A stretch of 64,000 bases of DNA, taken from positions 1,488,001 to 1,552,000 of the forward strand of contig NZ_LR134440.1 in NCBI RefSeq assembly GCF_900637855.1, written 5' to 3'. The position numbers and the translations under genes were made by a program. Source of the DNA: Neisseria animaloris (GTDB lineage Bacteria; Pseudomonadota; Gammaproteobacteria; Burkholderiales; Neisseriaceae). Below, in pieces: positions 38,421 to 48,375 of the stretch (position 1 is the stretch's first letter; each line of letters begins with the position of its first letter). The notes beneath the pieces are model-generated. The model saw nothing but the letters and a program-made list of their open reading frames with translations. It was not told where the DNA came from and ran no database searches.

Positions 38421-39788
38421 ATGTCCGCACCCACTCCCACCATTGCAGCCATCGCCACCGCCCCCGGACGCGGCGGCGTAGGCGTTGTGCGTATTTCCGG
38501 CAAAAACCTGCTGCCGTTGGCGCAGCAGATCAGCGGCGGCAAAACCCCCAAGCCGCGCGTTGCCCTTTACACCGACTTTTTGGATTCAGACGGCCAAGCC
38601 ATCGACAACGGCCTGCTGTTCTATTTTGCCGCGCCTGCCAGCTTCACCGGCGAAGACGTGATCGAACTGCAAGGACACGGCGGGCCGGTGGTGATGGATA
38701 TGCTGCTGCAACGTTGCCTGCAACTGGGTGCGCGCATGGCCGAGCCGGGTGAGTTTACCAAACGCGCTTTTCTCAACAACAAACTCGATTTGGCGCAGGC
38801 CGAAAGCGTGGCCGACTTAATCGACGCCTCCAGCCGTTCCGCCGCCCGCATGGCCGTGCGTTCGCTCAAAGGCGCGTTTTCGCAGCACATTCACGCGCTG
38901 GTGGACGAACTGATTACTCTGCGGATGCTGGTGGAAGCCACGCTCGATTTTCCCGAAGAAGACATCGATTTTCTCGAAGCCGCCGATGCACGCGGCAAAC
39001 TGGCGGAGCTGCAAGGCCGTCTCAAAACCGTGTTGGCCAGCGCCGAACAAGGTGCGATTTTGCGCGAAGGCATGAACGTGGTGCTGGTGGGTGCGCCTAA
39101 TGTGGGCAAATCCAGCCTGCTCAACGCGTTGGCGGGCGACGACATCGCCATCGTTACCGACATCGCCGGCACCACCCGCGACACGGTGCGCGAACAAATC
39201 GCCTTAGACGGCGTGCCCGTTCACATCATCGACACCGCCGGCCTGCGCGAAACCGACGACGTGGTGGAAAAAATCGGCATCGAGCGCAGCCATAAAGCCG
39301 TAAAAGAAGCCGATGTGGCGCTGATACTGATCGACCCGCGCGAAGGCATCAACGCCAAAACCCAAGCCATTCTCGACGGCCTGCCCGACAATCTGAAAAA
39401 AATCGAAATCCACAATAAAACCGACCTCACCGGCGAAACCGTGGAAATGATTTCAGACGGCCTGAACACCGCCAGCGGTGCCGATACCTTAATCAGATTG
39501 TCTGCCAAAACCGGCGAAGGTTTAAACTTGTTGAAACAGGCATTATTGAAAGAAATCGGCTGGCAGGGCGAAAGCGAAAGCCTTTTTCTCGCCCGCAGTC
39601 GCCACCTTACCGCGCTCTCCGCCGCCGAAACTGAACTCGAAAACGCCGCCCTGTGCGGCAACAACCAAATCGAGCTGCTGGCCGAACACCTGCGGCTGGC
39701 CCAAACGGCATGCAGCGAAATCACCGGCGAATTTACGGCAGACGATTTACTGGGCGTGATTTTTTCGAGATTCTGTATCGGCAAGTAA
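38421..39788 (+). CDS. mnmE: tRNA wobble-uridine modification GTPase MnmE
   Basis: With MnmG this 455-residue GTPase makes cmnm5 at U34 of tRNAs. Domains in order: the N-terminal folate-binding domain ([20 protein letters not shown]), a helical domain, the G domain inserted at about residue 215 ([39 protein letters not shown]), and the C-terminal FCIGK with the Cys used in catalysis. MnmG is not nearby. DUS sequences lie inside the gene, one translated as ISDGL. Confidence 0.96.
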   Translation: MSAPTPTIAAIATAPGRGGVGVVRISGKNLLPLAQQISGGKTPKPRVALYTDFLDSDGQAIDNGLLFYFAAPASFTGEDVIELQGHGGPVVMDMLLQRCLQLGARMAEPGEFTKRAFLNNKLDLAQAESVADLIDASSRSAARMAVRSLKGAFSQHIHALVDELITLRMLVEATLDFPEEDIDFLEAADARGKLAELQGRLKTVLASAEQGAILREGMNVVLVGAPNVGKSSLLNALAGDDIAIVTDIAGTTRDTVREQIALDGVPVHIIDTAGLRETDDVVEKIGIERSHKAVKEADVALILIDPREGINAKTQAILDGLPDNLKKIEIHNKTDLTGETVEMISDGLNTASGADTLIRLSAKTGEGLNLLKQALLKEIGWQGESESLFLARSRHLTALSAAETELENAALCGNNQIELLAEHLRLAQTACSEITGEFTADDLLGVIFSRFCIGK

Positions 39789-39799
39789 ACAATATAAAT

Positions 39800-39839
39800 A
39801 AGGCCGTCTGAAAACTTTAGTTTGTTTTCAGACGGCCTT
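39800..39839. terminator. DUS inverted-repeat terminator after mnmE
   Basis: Facing DUS copies with a T-rich loop 11 bases after mnmE. A further single DUS lies near 39888 in the next leader. Confidence 0.83.
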
Positions 39840-39922
39840 CTCTATCATACCGACACCTTGTATATAAATGCTTGTTCCATTAAGCTAAAGGCCGTCTGAA
39901 ACCGTAAATAGAGGATTAAATT

Positions 39923-40654
39923 ATGTCTTTTACTACCCGTACCGTAAATTACACCACTGCCGACGGATTGAATCTGCAAGGCTATTTGTGCCTGCCCGAA
40001 CAGGCCGTTAACGACCTTTCCGGCGTGTTGGTCGCTCCCGAATGGTGGGGCATGAGCGATCACGCCAAACAAGCCGCCGAAAAGCTCGCTTCGGAAGGCT
40101 ATGCCGCAATGGTGATGGATTTATACGGAGAAGGCCGGCTTACCGACGAAGCTGCCCAAGCCAACGAATGGATGACCGGTGTATTGTCCGACCCGGCTAT
40201 TTTGGCCGAGCGCACCAAACTGGCTTTCCATACTCTGGCAGCGCAGCCTGAAGTGAACCCGCACAGTATCGGAGCAATCGGTTTCTGTTTCGGCGGCAAA
40301 GTGGTGCTCGATATGGCGCGCCGCGGCGAAGATTTGAAAGCCGTTACCAGCTTCCACGGCATTCTCGCGCCGGTTGTTCCTGCTCTGGAAGGTATTGTTA
40401 AGGGTGAGATTCTGGTTGAGCATGCGGGCAAAGACGTGATGGTTTCGATGGATGACGTGGCCGCATTCGAGCAGGAAATGAAAGCCGCCAAAGTGCATTA
40501 TCATGTGGATGTTTTCCCTGATGCCAAACACGGTTTTACCAACCCGCAGGCTACCCGCAACGGAGAGAAAAACGGTGTGGATTTGGCTTATGATGAAACT
40601 GCGGCGGCAGCGGCATGGCAGAATATGTTGAATTTGTTGGAACGGGTGCTGTAA
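39923..40654 (+). CDS. Dienelactone hydrolase family protein
   Basis: This 243-residue alpha/beta hydrolase matches the dienelactone hydrolase family. The nucleophile Cys lies in IGAIGFCFGGKVVLDMA, and the catalytic His in DAKHGFTNPQATRNG; an Asp after VEHAGKD could complete the triad. It has no signal peptide. Many family members lie outside any aromatic pathway, and no such pathway genes are near, so the substrate is unknown. AGAGGATT precedes the ATG. Confidence 0.88.
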   Translation: MSFTTRTVNYTTADGLNLQGYLCLPEQAVNDLSGVLVAPEWWGMSDHAKQAAEKLASEGYAAMVMDLYGEGRLTDEAAQANEWMTGVLSDPAILAERTKLAFHTLAAQPEVNPHSIGAIGFCFGGKVVLDMARRGEDLKAVTSFHGILAPVVPALEGIVKGEILVEHAGKDVMVSMDDVAAFEQEMKAAKVHYHVDVFPDAKHGFTNPQATRNGEKNGVDLAYDETAAAAAWQNMLNLLERVL

Positions 40655-40681
40655 CCGGCGGAATTGTATCGATACGGATAA

Positions 40682-40713
40682 AAGGCCGTCTGAAATTTAG
40701 TTTCAGACGGCCT
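40682..40713. terminator. DUS inverted-repeat terminator
   Basis: Facing perfect DUS copies, 28 bases after the hydrolase gene. Confidence 0.84.
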
Positions 40714-40751
40714 GTTCAACCTGCAAAGTAGCATAATTCCCCACCCCTCTA

Positions 40752-40757
40752 TACAAT
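40752..40757 (+). promoter_or_regulatory. Probable gltX -10 element
   Basis: TACAAT lies 31 bases upstream of the gltX ATG, behind the preceding terminator. No clear -35 box. Confidence 0.4.
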
Positions 40758-40788
40758 AATGCCTTTCCCTATTACCGGAGCCGAAACC

Positions 40789-42183
40789 ATGACTGTCCGT
40801 ACCCGTTTTGCCCCCAGCCCCACCGGTTATCTGCACATCGGCGGTGTGCGTACTGCCCTGTTTTCATGGGCGTTTGCCAGAAAGCACAAAGGCGAATTTT
40901 TGTTGCGTATCGAAGATACTGATTTGGAGCGTTCTACCGCCGAATCGGTCAACATTATTCTCGACGGTATGAATTGGGTAGGGCTCAACTACGACAATGC
41001 CGACAACGTGGTTTATCAAACCCGCCGTTTCGACCGCTATAAAGAAGTGATTGCCGAACTGCTCGAAAAAGGCCATGCCTACCATTGCTATTGCAGCAAA
41101 GAAGAGCTGGAAGCCATGCGCGAGAAAGCCGAAAAAGAAGGCACGGCCACTTACGACCGCCGCTGGCGGCCCGAAGCCGGCAAAACCCTGCCGCCCGTAC
41201 CCGAAGGCGTGGAGCCGGTGGTGCGTTTCAAAACCCCGATTGACAGCACGACCACATGGAACGATTTGGTTAAAGGTCAAATCAGCATTCCCAACGAAGC
41301 CTTGGACGACCTGATTATCGCCCGCGCCGACGGCACGCCCACCTATAACTTCTGCGTGGTGGTGGACGATTGCGATATGGGCGTTACCCATGTTATCCGT
41401 GGCGATGACCATGTGAATAACACCCCCAAGCAAATCAACATCTTAAAAGCAATGGGTGCCACCCTGCCCGAATACGCGCATCTGCCGATGATTTTGAACG
41501 AGCAAGGTAAGAAAATCTCCAAACGCAGTGGCGACACCGTGGCGATTACCGATTTCGGCGCGATGGGTATCCTGCCCGAAGCCATGCTGAACTATCTCGC
41601 CCGTTTGGGTTGGGCGCATGGCGACGACGAATTCTTTACCATGAAGCAGTTTGTAGAATGGTTTGATTTAAAAGACGTTTCCCCTTCGCCCAGCCGCATG
41701 GATTTGAAAAAGCTCTACTGGATCAACGGCGAGCACATCAAAATCACGTCCAATGAAGAATTGGCAGAATTAGTTAAACCCCGCTTGGCCGTGCGCGGTG
41801 TCGACGTTACCGACAAACCCGCTTTGGAAGACGTGTTGGCTTTGGTTAAAGACCGCGCCCAAGATTTGAACACGCTGGCCGACGAATGTATTTATTTCTA
41901 CCGAAAAGGCACGCCGGCCGAAGCCGACGTACAAAAACATTGGGACGAAGAGGCTCCCGCGCGCATGCTGCGCTTTGCCGACAAACTTGAAGGACTGAGC
42001 GATTGGAATGCCGAATCCATCCACGATTTGTTCAAACCTTTCTGCGAAGCCGAAGGCATAAAAATGGGCAAACTCGGCATGCCGCTGCGTTTGGCCGTGT
42101 GCGGAACAGCCAAAACCCCGAGCGTGGACGCAGTACTGGCATTAATCGGCAAAGAAGAAGTGTTGATGCGGATTCGCAGCTAA
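40789..42183 (+). CDS. gltX: Glutamyl-tRNA synthetase
   Basis: This 464-residue class I synthetase charges tRNA-Glu. The HIGH signature is PTGYLHIGGVRTALF near residue 10 and the KMSKS-type motif is KKISKRSG near residue 240. The start MTVRTRFAPSPTG has GGAG upstream; ten more codons are open above it. It is of the discriminating or non-discriminating type, which cannot be told from sequence reading alone. Monocistronic. Confidence 0.96.
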   Translation: MTVRTRFAPSPTGYLHIGGVRTALFSWAFARKHKGEFLLRIEDTDLERSTAESVNIILDGMNWVGLNYDNADNVVYQTRRFDRYKEVIAELLEKGHAYHCYCSKEELEAMREKAEKEGTATYDRRWRPEAGKTLPPVPEGVEPVVRFKTPIDSTTTWNDLVKGQISIPNEALDDLIIARADGTPTYNFCVVVDDCDMGVTHVIRGDDHVNNTPKQINILKAMGATLPEYAHLPMILNEQGKKISKRSGDTVAITDFGAMGILPEAMLNYLARLGWAHGDDEFFTMKQFVEWFDLKDVSPSPSRMDLKKLYWINGEHIKITSNEELAELVKPRLAVRGVDVTDKPALEDVLALVKDRAQDLNTLADECIYFYRKGTPAEADVQKHWDEEAPARMLRFADKLEGLSDWNAESIHDLFKPFCEAEGIKMGKLGMPLRLAVCGTAKTPSVDAVLALIGKEEVLMRIRS

Positions 42184-42200
42184 TTCTTGTATGTTCAGGT

Positions 42201-42237
42201 AAAAGGCCGTCTGAAAGATTGTTTCAGACGGCCTTTT
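42201..42237. terminator. DUS inverted-repeat terminator after gltX
   Basis: Facing DUS copies extended by AAAA/TTTT pairs, 18 bases after gltX. Confidence 0.85.
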
Positions 42238-42339
42238 AAGTTTAGTATGAATCTTTCTTAATAACGGTTATGACGATTTATGCATTTCAGTATAAAAAGA
42301 CATAATCAATTTTTGTTGGAAAAATTTTAGGAAGAAAAC

Positions 42340-42672
42340 ATGAAAAAAGGTCTCTTGCTCACTTTACTCTTAACATCCACTGCCGCCTTCGCCAACACCG
42401 ACGCACGTATTGCCGCCTTGGAATCCCGCATTACTTATCTGGAAAAACGCTTGGAATTGCTCGAAAAACAGAATAAGCAGAGTATCGTTATCGAACACCG
42501 CAAAACGAGAAATCCTGTGTATGTATGCAGTATTTCGGTATTCGGTAAAACCTATGAAGCCACCGATTACAACGAAGGTTTGGCACGCATCGCCTCCCGT
42601 AAAGCCTGTACAAAAGAGCAAGACGGTTTCTTTTGTAGAGATGATAGTGTGAGCTGTAAAAAGTTTAACTGA
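42340..42672 (+). CDS. Small exported protein with coiled coil, unknown
   Basis: This 110-residue protein has a Sec signal peptide (MKKGLLLTLLLTSTAAFA) and, right after cleavage, a heptad-rich helix (ARIAALESRITYLEKRLELL) likely to form a coiled coil. The C-terminal half is a small domain with four Cys (VCSIS, KACTK, FFCRD, SCKKF) that could form two disulfides in the periplasm. AGGAAGAAA precedes the ATG. I do not recognise the family. Confidence 0.75.
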   Translation: MKKGLLLTLLLTSTAAFANTDARIAALESRITYLEKRLELLEKQNKQSIVIEHRKTRNPVYVCSISVFGKTYEATDYNEGLARIASRKACTKEQDGFFCRDDSVSCKKFN

Positions 42673-42713
42673 ACATTCGCCTGAAGCAGGCAAACGCCCG
42701 GTTGCATGCTCTT

Positions 42714-42743
42714 GAGGCCGTCTGAAAACTTTCAGACGGCCTC
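42714..42743. terminator. DUS inverted-repeat terminator
   Basis: Facing DUS copies with a tight loop, just upstream of the Correia-type element. Confidence 0.83.
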
Positions 42744-42761
42744 AACCCTTCCTCCGTTTGC

Positions 42762-42916
42762 TATAGCAAATAAACTTATTTTGATACAAAGCAGCAAGCC
42801 GCAGACAGTACAAGTAGTACGGAAGCGATTCTGTGCCGCTTTAGCGGCTTACAAAATCGTTCTCTTCGAGCTAAGGCGCGGCAATGCCGTAGCAAAATTT
42901 AAGTTTATTTGCGATA
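42762..42916. mobile_element. Correia-type repeat element (CREE-like)
   Basis: A 155-base element bounded by 17-base inverted repeats, TATAGCAAATAAACTTA and its inverse with one mismatch. The interior matches the pattern of neisserial Correia elements: AGCCGCAGACAGTACAAGTA, GTACGGAAGCGATT, and ATCGTTCTCTTCGAGCTAAG with GGCAATGCCGTA. The ends differ from the classical TATAGTGGATTAA, so this is a species variant. It ends 41 bases before the mutS start, and TACAAT spans its right end. Confidence 0.85.
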
Positions 42917-42957
42917 CAATACGCCTCTTCAAGATTCACACCACAAGGCCGTCTGAA

Positions 42958-45537
42958 ATGACCAAACCTGCCGTTTCCCCGATGATGCAGCAATATCTCG
43001 ACATTAAAGCGCATCACACCGACAAGCTGGTGTTTTACCGCATGGGCGATTTTTACGAGCTGTTTCTCGACGACGCAGTAGAGGCGGCCAAGCTGCTGAA
43101 TATTACGCTCACCACGCGCGGGCAGATGAACGGCGAGCCAATCAAGATGGCGGGCGTGCCGTTTCATGCCGCCGAACAGTATCTGGCGCGGCTGGTGAAA
43201 ATGGGCAAAAGCGTGGCGATTTGCGAGCAGACCGGCGAAGTGGGTGCAGGCAAGGGGCCGGTGGAGCGCAAAGTGGTGCGCATCGTTACCCCCGGCACGC
43301 TTACCGACAGCGCGTTTCTCGAAGACAAAGAAACCAACCGCATCGTGGCCGTGTGTGCCGACAAAAAACACATCGGCTTGGCATGGGCATCGCTGCAAAG
43401 CGGCGAATTTAAAGTGAAACTTACCACCGCCGACAAACTGCCCGACGAGCTTGCCCGCTTGCAGGCTGCCGAAATTCTGCTGCCCGACGGCAAAAACGCA
43501 CCGCCGCTTCAGGCGGCCAATATCACGCGGCTGAACCATTGGCAGTTTGCCGCCGATACCGCCGCCAAGCTGCTCACCGATTATTTCGGCTGTCAAGATT
43601 TGCTCGGTTTCGGCTTGAATTTGGACGACCATGCCGCCGCCATCGGTGCCGCCGGCGCACTGCTCAACTATATCCGCCTCACCCAAAACCACCTGCCGCA
43701 GCATCTAGACGGCCTCTCGCTCGAAACCGAAAACCAATATATCGGCATGGATGCCGCCACCCGCCGCAATCTGGAAATCACCCAAACGCTTACCGGCAAA
43801 AAATCGCCGACGCTGTTTTCCGTGCTCGACGACTGCGCCACCCATATGGGCAGCCGCCTGCTGGCTTTGTGGCTGCACCATCCGCTGCGCAATCGCGCCC
43901 ATATTCAGGCTCGGCAACAAGCGGTGTTGGAACTGCAAAACCATTATGCAGACCTGCAAGGCCGTCTGAAAAACATTGCCGACATCGAACGCATCGCCGC
44001 CCGCATCGCCGTGGGCAACGCCCGCCCGCGCGATTTGGCCGCATTGCGCGACAGCCTGTTTGTTTTGGCCGAAACCGAACTGCCCGCCGGCGGCAGCGGT
44101 TTGCTGCAAACCCTGCAAAACGTGTTCCCCGAAACCCTGCCGATTGCCGAAAAACTGCAAGCTGCGATTCTGCCCGAACCCTCGGTTTGGCTGCGCGACG
44201 GCGGCGTGATCAACGAAGGTTTCCACGCCGGATTGGACGAACTGCGCCACATCCAAAACCACGGCGACGAATTTTTGCTCGCCCTCGAAGCCCGCGAACG
44301 CGAGCGCACCGGCTTATCTACCTTGAAAGTAGAGTTCAACCGCGTGCACGGTTTTTATATCGAACTTTCCAAAGTACAGGCCGAACAAGCACCGGCCGAT
44401 TACCAACGCCGCCAAACGCTGAAAAACGCCGAGCGTTTTATCACGCCCGAACTCAAAACTTTTGAAGACAAAGTATTAACCGCGCAAGAGCAGGCGTTGG
44501 CATTGGAAAAACAACTCTACGAAACCCTGCTGAAAGAACTTCAGACGGCCTTACCGCAGCTTCAAAAAGCCGCCAAAGCCGCCGCCTCGCTGGACGTATT
44601 GTCCACCTTCGCCAAACACAGCGAAGAGCGCGGTTACGTTTGCCCCGAGTTTGCTGATTACCCCTTAATCGAAATCGACAACGGCCGCCATCCCGTCGTC
44701 GAGCAACAAGTGCGCCACTTTACCGCCAACCACACCGCCCTCGACCACAAACACCGCCTGATGCTGCTTACCGGCCCCAATATGGGCGGTAAATCCACCT
44801 ACATGCGCCAAGTGGCCTTGATTGTGCTGCTGGCGCACACCGGCGCGTTCGTGCCTGCCGACGCAGCCAAAATCGGCCCTATCGACCAGATTTTCACCCG
44901 CATCGGCGCGTCCGACGATTTGGCCGGCAACCGCTCGACCTTCATGGTGGAAATGAGCGAAACCGCCTACATTCTGCACCACGCCACCGAACAATCGCTG
45001 GTGTTGATGGACGAAGTCGGCCGCGGCACTTCCACCTTCGACGGCCTCGCCCTCGCGCAAGCCATCGCCGAGCATCTGATTCAGAAAAACAAATCGTTCA
45101 GCCTGTTTGCCACCCATTATTTCGAGCTGACCCGCCTGCCAGAAGCCCATGCCACCGCCGTCAATATGCATTTGTCGGCATTGGAAGAAGGGCAGGACAT
45201 CGTGTTCTTGCACCACATCGAACCCGGCCCCGCCAGCAAAAGCTACGGTATCGCCGTCGCCAAACTCGCCGGCCTGCCCGCCCGCGCGTTGAAGTCCGCC
45301 CACAAGCATTTGAACGAACTCGAAGCCCAAGCCGCCGCCAACCGCCCGCAAATGGATATTTTTAATATGATGCCGTCTGAAAGACAAGATGCGGCATGGG
45401 AGGAAAACGAAACCGAACCGGAATCCGCGCCTAATCCTGCATTAGAAGCACTCAAAACCGTCAACCCCGACGAACTCTCGCCGCGCGAGGCTTTGGAATG
45501 GGTGTATAAATTGAAGGGGTTATCAGAAGAATCTTAG
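42958..45537 (+). CDS. mutS: DNA mismatch repair protein MutS
   Basis: This 859-residue ATPase binds mismatches to start repair. The start [20 protein letters not shown] directly follows a DUS; the frame is open 84 codons upstream through the Correia element, which is not taken as coding. The mismatch-binding Phe-x-Glu is in [11 protein letters not shown] near residue 35; Walker A is [14 protein letters not shown], followed by [14 protein letters not shown] and [16 protein letters not shown] copies inside are translated as GRLKN and MPSER. Confidence 0.96.
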   Translation: MTKPAVSPMMQQYLDIKAHHTDKLVFYRMGDFYELFLDDAVEAAKLLNITLTTRGQMNGEPIKMAGVPFHAAEQYLARLVKMGKSVAICEQTGEVGAGKGPVERKVVRIVTPGTLTDSAFLEDKETNRIVAVCADKKHIGLAWASLQSGEFKVKLTTADKLPDELARLQAAEILLPDGKNAPPLQAANITRLNHWQFAADTAAKLLTDYFGCQDLLGFGLNLDDHAAAIGAAGALLNYIRLTQNHLPQHLDGLSLETENQYIGMDAATRRNLEITQTLTGKKSPTLFSVLDDCATHMGSRLLALWLHHPLRNRAHIQARQQAVLELQNHYADLQGRLKNIADIERIAARIAVGNARPRDLAALRDSLFVLAETELPAGGSGLLQTLQNVFPETLPIAEKLQAAILPEPSVWLRDGGVINEGFHAGLDELRHIQNHGDEFLLALEARERERTGLSTLKVEFNRVHGFYIELSKVQAEQAPADYQRRQTLKNAERFITPELKTFEDKVLTAQEQALALEKQLYETLLKELQTALPQLQKAAKAAASLDVLSTFAKHSEERGYVCPEFADYPLIEIDNGRHPVVEQQVRHFTANHTALDHKHRLMLLTGPNMGGKSTYMRQVALIVLLAHTGAFVPADAAKIGPIDQIFTRIGASDDLAGNRSTFMVEMSETAYILHHATEQSLVLMDEVGRGTSTFDGLALAQAIAEHLIQKNKSFSLFATHYFELTRLPEAHATAVNMHLSALEEGQDIVFLHHIEPGPASKSYGIAVAKLAGLPARALKSAHKHLNELEAQAAANRPQMDIFNMMPSERQDAAWEENETEPESAPNPALEALKTVNPDELSPREALEWVYKLKGLSEES

Positions 45538-45566
45538 TTTTTTGAAGAACAGACCTTTTCTGAAGA

Positions 45567-45597
45567 AGGCCGTCTGAACATTATGTTCAGACGGCCT
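45567..45597. terminator. DUS terminator between mutS and argE
   Basis: Facing DUS copies in which the stem runs on through GTTCAGACGGCCT; convergent gap. Confidence 0.84.
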
Positions 45598-45637
45598 ATT
45601 GGTATGTTGCAGGGGCTTTAGCTGTTTTTCGACCGCT

Positions 45638-46795
45638 TTAACGGCTTTGGGCGGCAATCATTTTGCTCAGGAATGCATCGCAGCGGGCCAATTGGTCCAA
45701 CTCGATAAATTCGTTCGGACGGTGTGCCTGCTCGATATTGCCCGGCCCGCAGATGACCGTATGGATACCGGCTTGTTTGAATTGGCCGCCTTCCGTGGCA
45801 TAGGCCACTTTCTGCCGGGTTTTTTCGTCCACCAGAGCGGATACCAATTCATACAGTGCCCGCGCATCACCTTCCGGCATGGCCGGTACCGCGCCGTGAT
45901 GCCGCAGCTCGATATGGCAGGCAGGGTCTACGGTTTGCATTTGCGGCTCCAGTACGTTGCGGATATAGGCTTCGATCGGTTCGATAACGGCGGCGGCATC
46001 CATGTGCGGCAGGTTGCGGTAGTCGAAAGAAAATTCGCATAACTGCGGCACGATATTAACCGCGGTGCCGCCGTGTATGGTGTTCACGCCCAATGTGGAA
46101 AACGGCACGTCGAAAGCCTCGTCTTGCTCGTAGTCTTCTTTCAGACGGCCTGCCAGATCGTTGATAAACACAATCAGGCGGGCCGCATACTCAATCGAAT
46201 TCACGCCTTGCGGAGTCAACGAAGAATGCACGGCTTTGCCGTGTACGCGGCAACTGAAGTAATGGTGCCCTTTGTGTGCCACCACCATTTTCATCGAAGT
46301 CGGTTCGCCGACAATGCAGTGCTCCGGTGTCAGCCCCCGCCGTTGCAATTCTTCAATCATCACCGGCGCACCGAGGCAGCCGACCTCTTCGTCATACGAT
46401 AAAGCGATATGCAGAGGGCGGTTCAAGCGGGCGGCTTTCATTTGCGGCACTGCGGCCAGCACCGAAGCGATAAAACCTTTCATGTCGGCCGCACCGCGCC
46501 CATACAGTTTGCCCTCGCGCACTTCCGCCTGAAAAGGGTTGGAATGCCATTGCTGGCCGTCTACCGGCACAACGTCGGTGTGACCCGAAAAAATCAAACC
46601 GCCATCGGTGCAGCCGTCTGAAGCGGGTATGGTAACGAATAAATTGGCTTTGCTGCGGTCGGCGTTATGGGCCAACCAAGGTTGTAGACCTTGCCCTTCA
46701 AGGAAACCGGCCACTTCGTGAATCAACGAAAGGTTGGAATGGCGGCTGGTGGTGTCGTGGGAGATTAAACGGGTAAGCCAGTTTAGTGTATTCAT
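45638..46795 (-). CDS. argE: Acetylornithine deacetylase
   Basis: This 385-residue M20 metallohydrolase fits ArgE, which frees ornithine from N-acetylornithine in arginine synthesis. Metal ligands are in FSGHTDVVPVD (His, Asp), GRGAADMKG (bridging Asp), YDEEVGCLG (catalytic Glu and ligand) and the final H in EQAHRPNEFIELDQL. The start MNTLNWLTRL follows AAGG. DapE is the closest alternative, but the EVGCLGAP and VGEPTSM patterns favour ArgE. Confidence 0.88.
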   Translation of the reverse strand: MNTLNWLTRLISHDTTSRHSNLSLIHEVAGFLEGQGLQPWLAHNADRSKANLFVTIPASDGCTDGGLIFSGHTDVVPVDGQQWHSNPFQAEVREGKLYGRGAADMKGFIASVLAAVPQMKAARLNRPLHIALSYDEEVGCLGAPVMIEELQRRGLTPEHCIVGEPTSMKMVVAHKGHHYFSCRVHGKAVHSSLTPQGVNSIEYAARLIVFINDLAGRLKEDYEQDEAFDVPFSTLGVNTIHGGTAVNIVPQLCEFSFDYRNLPHMDAAAVIEPIEAYIRNVLEPQMQTVDPACHIELRHHGAVPAMPEGDARALYELVSALVDEKTRQKVAYATEGGQFKQAGIHTVICGPGNIEQAHRPNEFIELDQLARCDAFLSKMIAAQSR

Positions 46796-47109
46796 GATGT
46801 CAGCCTTCATTGATAATGACTTAAATTATACCGATTTTACGGAAAAACAAAGCTGCCATTCTGCGCCTGATATGATTTTTCTCAAACTGCACGGGCGGAA
46901 CTCCTTGTATTTTTACCGGACAGATATTGAATCATGCGATAGTCGCAGACCGATCAAACCGTTGTCATGCCGTTTACTATGCTTGCGGCCTACCGTTTTG
47001 TATGAACCATTGGTTTTTACCGCCGTATCCTCCGATACGGCCGGTTATGATAAGGCCGTCTGAAACAAATTTTTCAGACGGCCTTGATTGTTTACGGCAG
47101 GAAGTCGTT
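46796..47109. other. Intergenic region between argE and pilU
   Basis: About 314 bases with the argE promoter region, a small hairpin (CCGTATC/GATACGG at 47023-47040) and the pilU terminator. A short plus-strand frame that ends in the DUS has no ribosome site and is not accepted as a gene. Confidence 0.5.
47052..47085. terminator. DUS inverted-repeat terminator after pilU
   Basis: Facing DUS copies extended by AA/TT pairs, 25 bases beyond the pilU stop on the minus strand. Confidence 0.83.
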
Positions 47110-48339
47110 TTACATCAGGTTTAAATCGCTGATGCGGTCGTACAGTTTTTCCGGGCTGTCGCCTTCTTCATGCAATTGGATGCGCAAGCGCAAGTCGTTG
47201 GGAGAGTCCGCTTGGCGCAAAGCCTCGTCGTATTCGACTTGACCTTTGAGATAGAGGTCGAACAGGTTTTGGTCGAACGTCTGCATGCCTTCCACGGTGG
47301 AACGTACCATCAAGTCTTTGATTTCCATCAACTCGCCTTTGAAAATCGTATCCTGCATGGCAGGGGTGTTCAGCAGCAAATCGATGATGGCGGTGCGTTG
47401 GCTGCGGCCTTTTTTGATAATCAAACGTTGGCCGATAATGCCGATCAGATTCAAAGCCAAGTCCATCAATACTTGATGTTGGCGTTCTTCGGGATAGAAG
47501 TTGATGATACGTTCGATGGCTTGCGAGGCATTGTTGGCATGGATGGTAAACACGCACAAGTGGCCGGTTTGCGCCAGTTGCAACGCGTATTCCATACTGT
47601 GTTCGCTGCGCACCTCACCGATACATACGACATCCGGCGCTTGGCGCATGGCACTTTGTACGGCTATTTTCCAGTCGGGGGTGTCGATACCGACTTCGCG
47701 TTGGGTAATGATGCAGCGGCGCGGTTTGTAAAGGTATTCGATCGGGTCTTCGATGGTAACGATGTGGCCGGGAATTTTTTGGTTGCGGTAGTCGACCATG
47801 GCAGCCATCGAAGTGGATTTACCCGAACCGGTAGGGCCGGCGAGAATCAGCAGGCCGCGAGGGGTCAGGGCGAGATCCTTGAGCTTGGACGGCAGGGCAA
47901 GTTCTTCTATGCTCGGAATATTTTGGTTGATGCGACGCATTACTAAACCGACACGGCCTTGCTCGTGATAAGCATTCACACGGTAGCGGGTGTTTGAACG
48001 GGATTGAACCGAGTAGTTGAGTTCCAGATCGCGGTTGAATGCTTCAAGCTGGCTCTCGTTCATGGTTGATTGCACGATAGCGGCTGTATCTGCGCCGGAA
48101 AGTGCTTTGTGCGGCATCGGGGTCAATACGCCGTTTACCTTCATGGCAGGCGGGAAACCGGCACTGATGAAGATGTCGGATGCTTTGCGTTGTTCGGCAT
48201 CAGCACACATGCGGTCGAGGATGGGATGCAGATGGACACCGATTTCGGCGGGCGTGGGAATATGCGGCGGTTGGTTTTTTTGCGAATATGCCTGAACCAT
48301 TTCCGTCAACAGATTATGCAGTTGGTTTGAATCGCTCAT
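47110..48339 (-). CDS. pilU: Type IV pilus retraction ATPase PilU
   Basis: This 409-residue secretion ATPase is the PilT paralogue PilU, which assists pilus retraction. Walker A is LAGPTGSGKSTSMAAM, with IVTIEDPIEYLY, the Asp box region, and Walker B in PDVVCIGEVRSEHSMEYAL; HANNASQAIERIINFYP is the His box. It has the longer C-terminal tail of PilU and lacks the PilT VRNLIRE motif. It lies 36 bases downstream of pilT on the same strand, so they form an operon. Confidence 0.94.
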   Translation of the reverse strand: MSDSNQLHNLLTEMVQAYSQKNQPPHIPTPAEIGVHLHPILDRMCADAEQRKASDIFISAGFPPAMKVNGVLTPMPHKALSGADTAAIVQSTMNESQLEAFNRDLELNYSVQSRSNTRYRVNAYHEQGRVGLVMRRINQNIPSIEELALPSKLKDLALTPRGLLILAGPTGSGKSTSMAAMVDYRNQKIPGHIVTIEDPIEYLYKPRRCIITQREVGIDTPDWKIAVQSAMRQAPDVVCIGEVRSEHSMEYALQLAQTGHLCVFTIHANNASQAIERIINFYPEERQHQVLMDLALNLIGIIGQRLIIKKGRSQRTAIIDLLLNTPAMQDTIFKGELMEIKDLMVRSTVEGMQTFDQNLFDLYLKGQVEYDEALRQADSPNDLRLRIQLHEEGDSPEKLYDRISDLNLM

Positions 48340-48375
48340 GTCGTTTTCTCGTCATCGGGTAATGTGTAGGAAAAA

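Noticed and set aside
42706..42957. N-terminal extension of mutS through the Correia-type element
   Set aside because: The 84 extra codons encode DUS and repeat sequence; MutS proteins start at the ATG at 42958.
46872..47063. Short plus-strand frame between argE and pilU
   Set aside because: No ribosome site or recognisable motif, and it ends inside the DUS hairpin of pilU.
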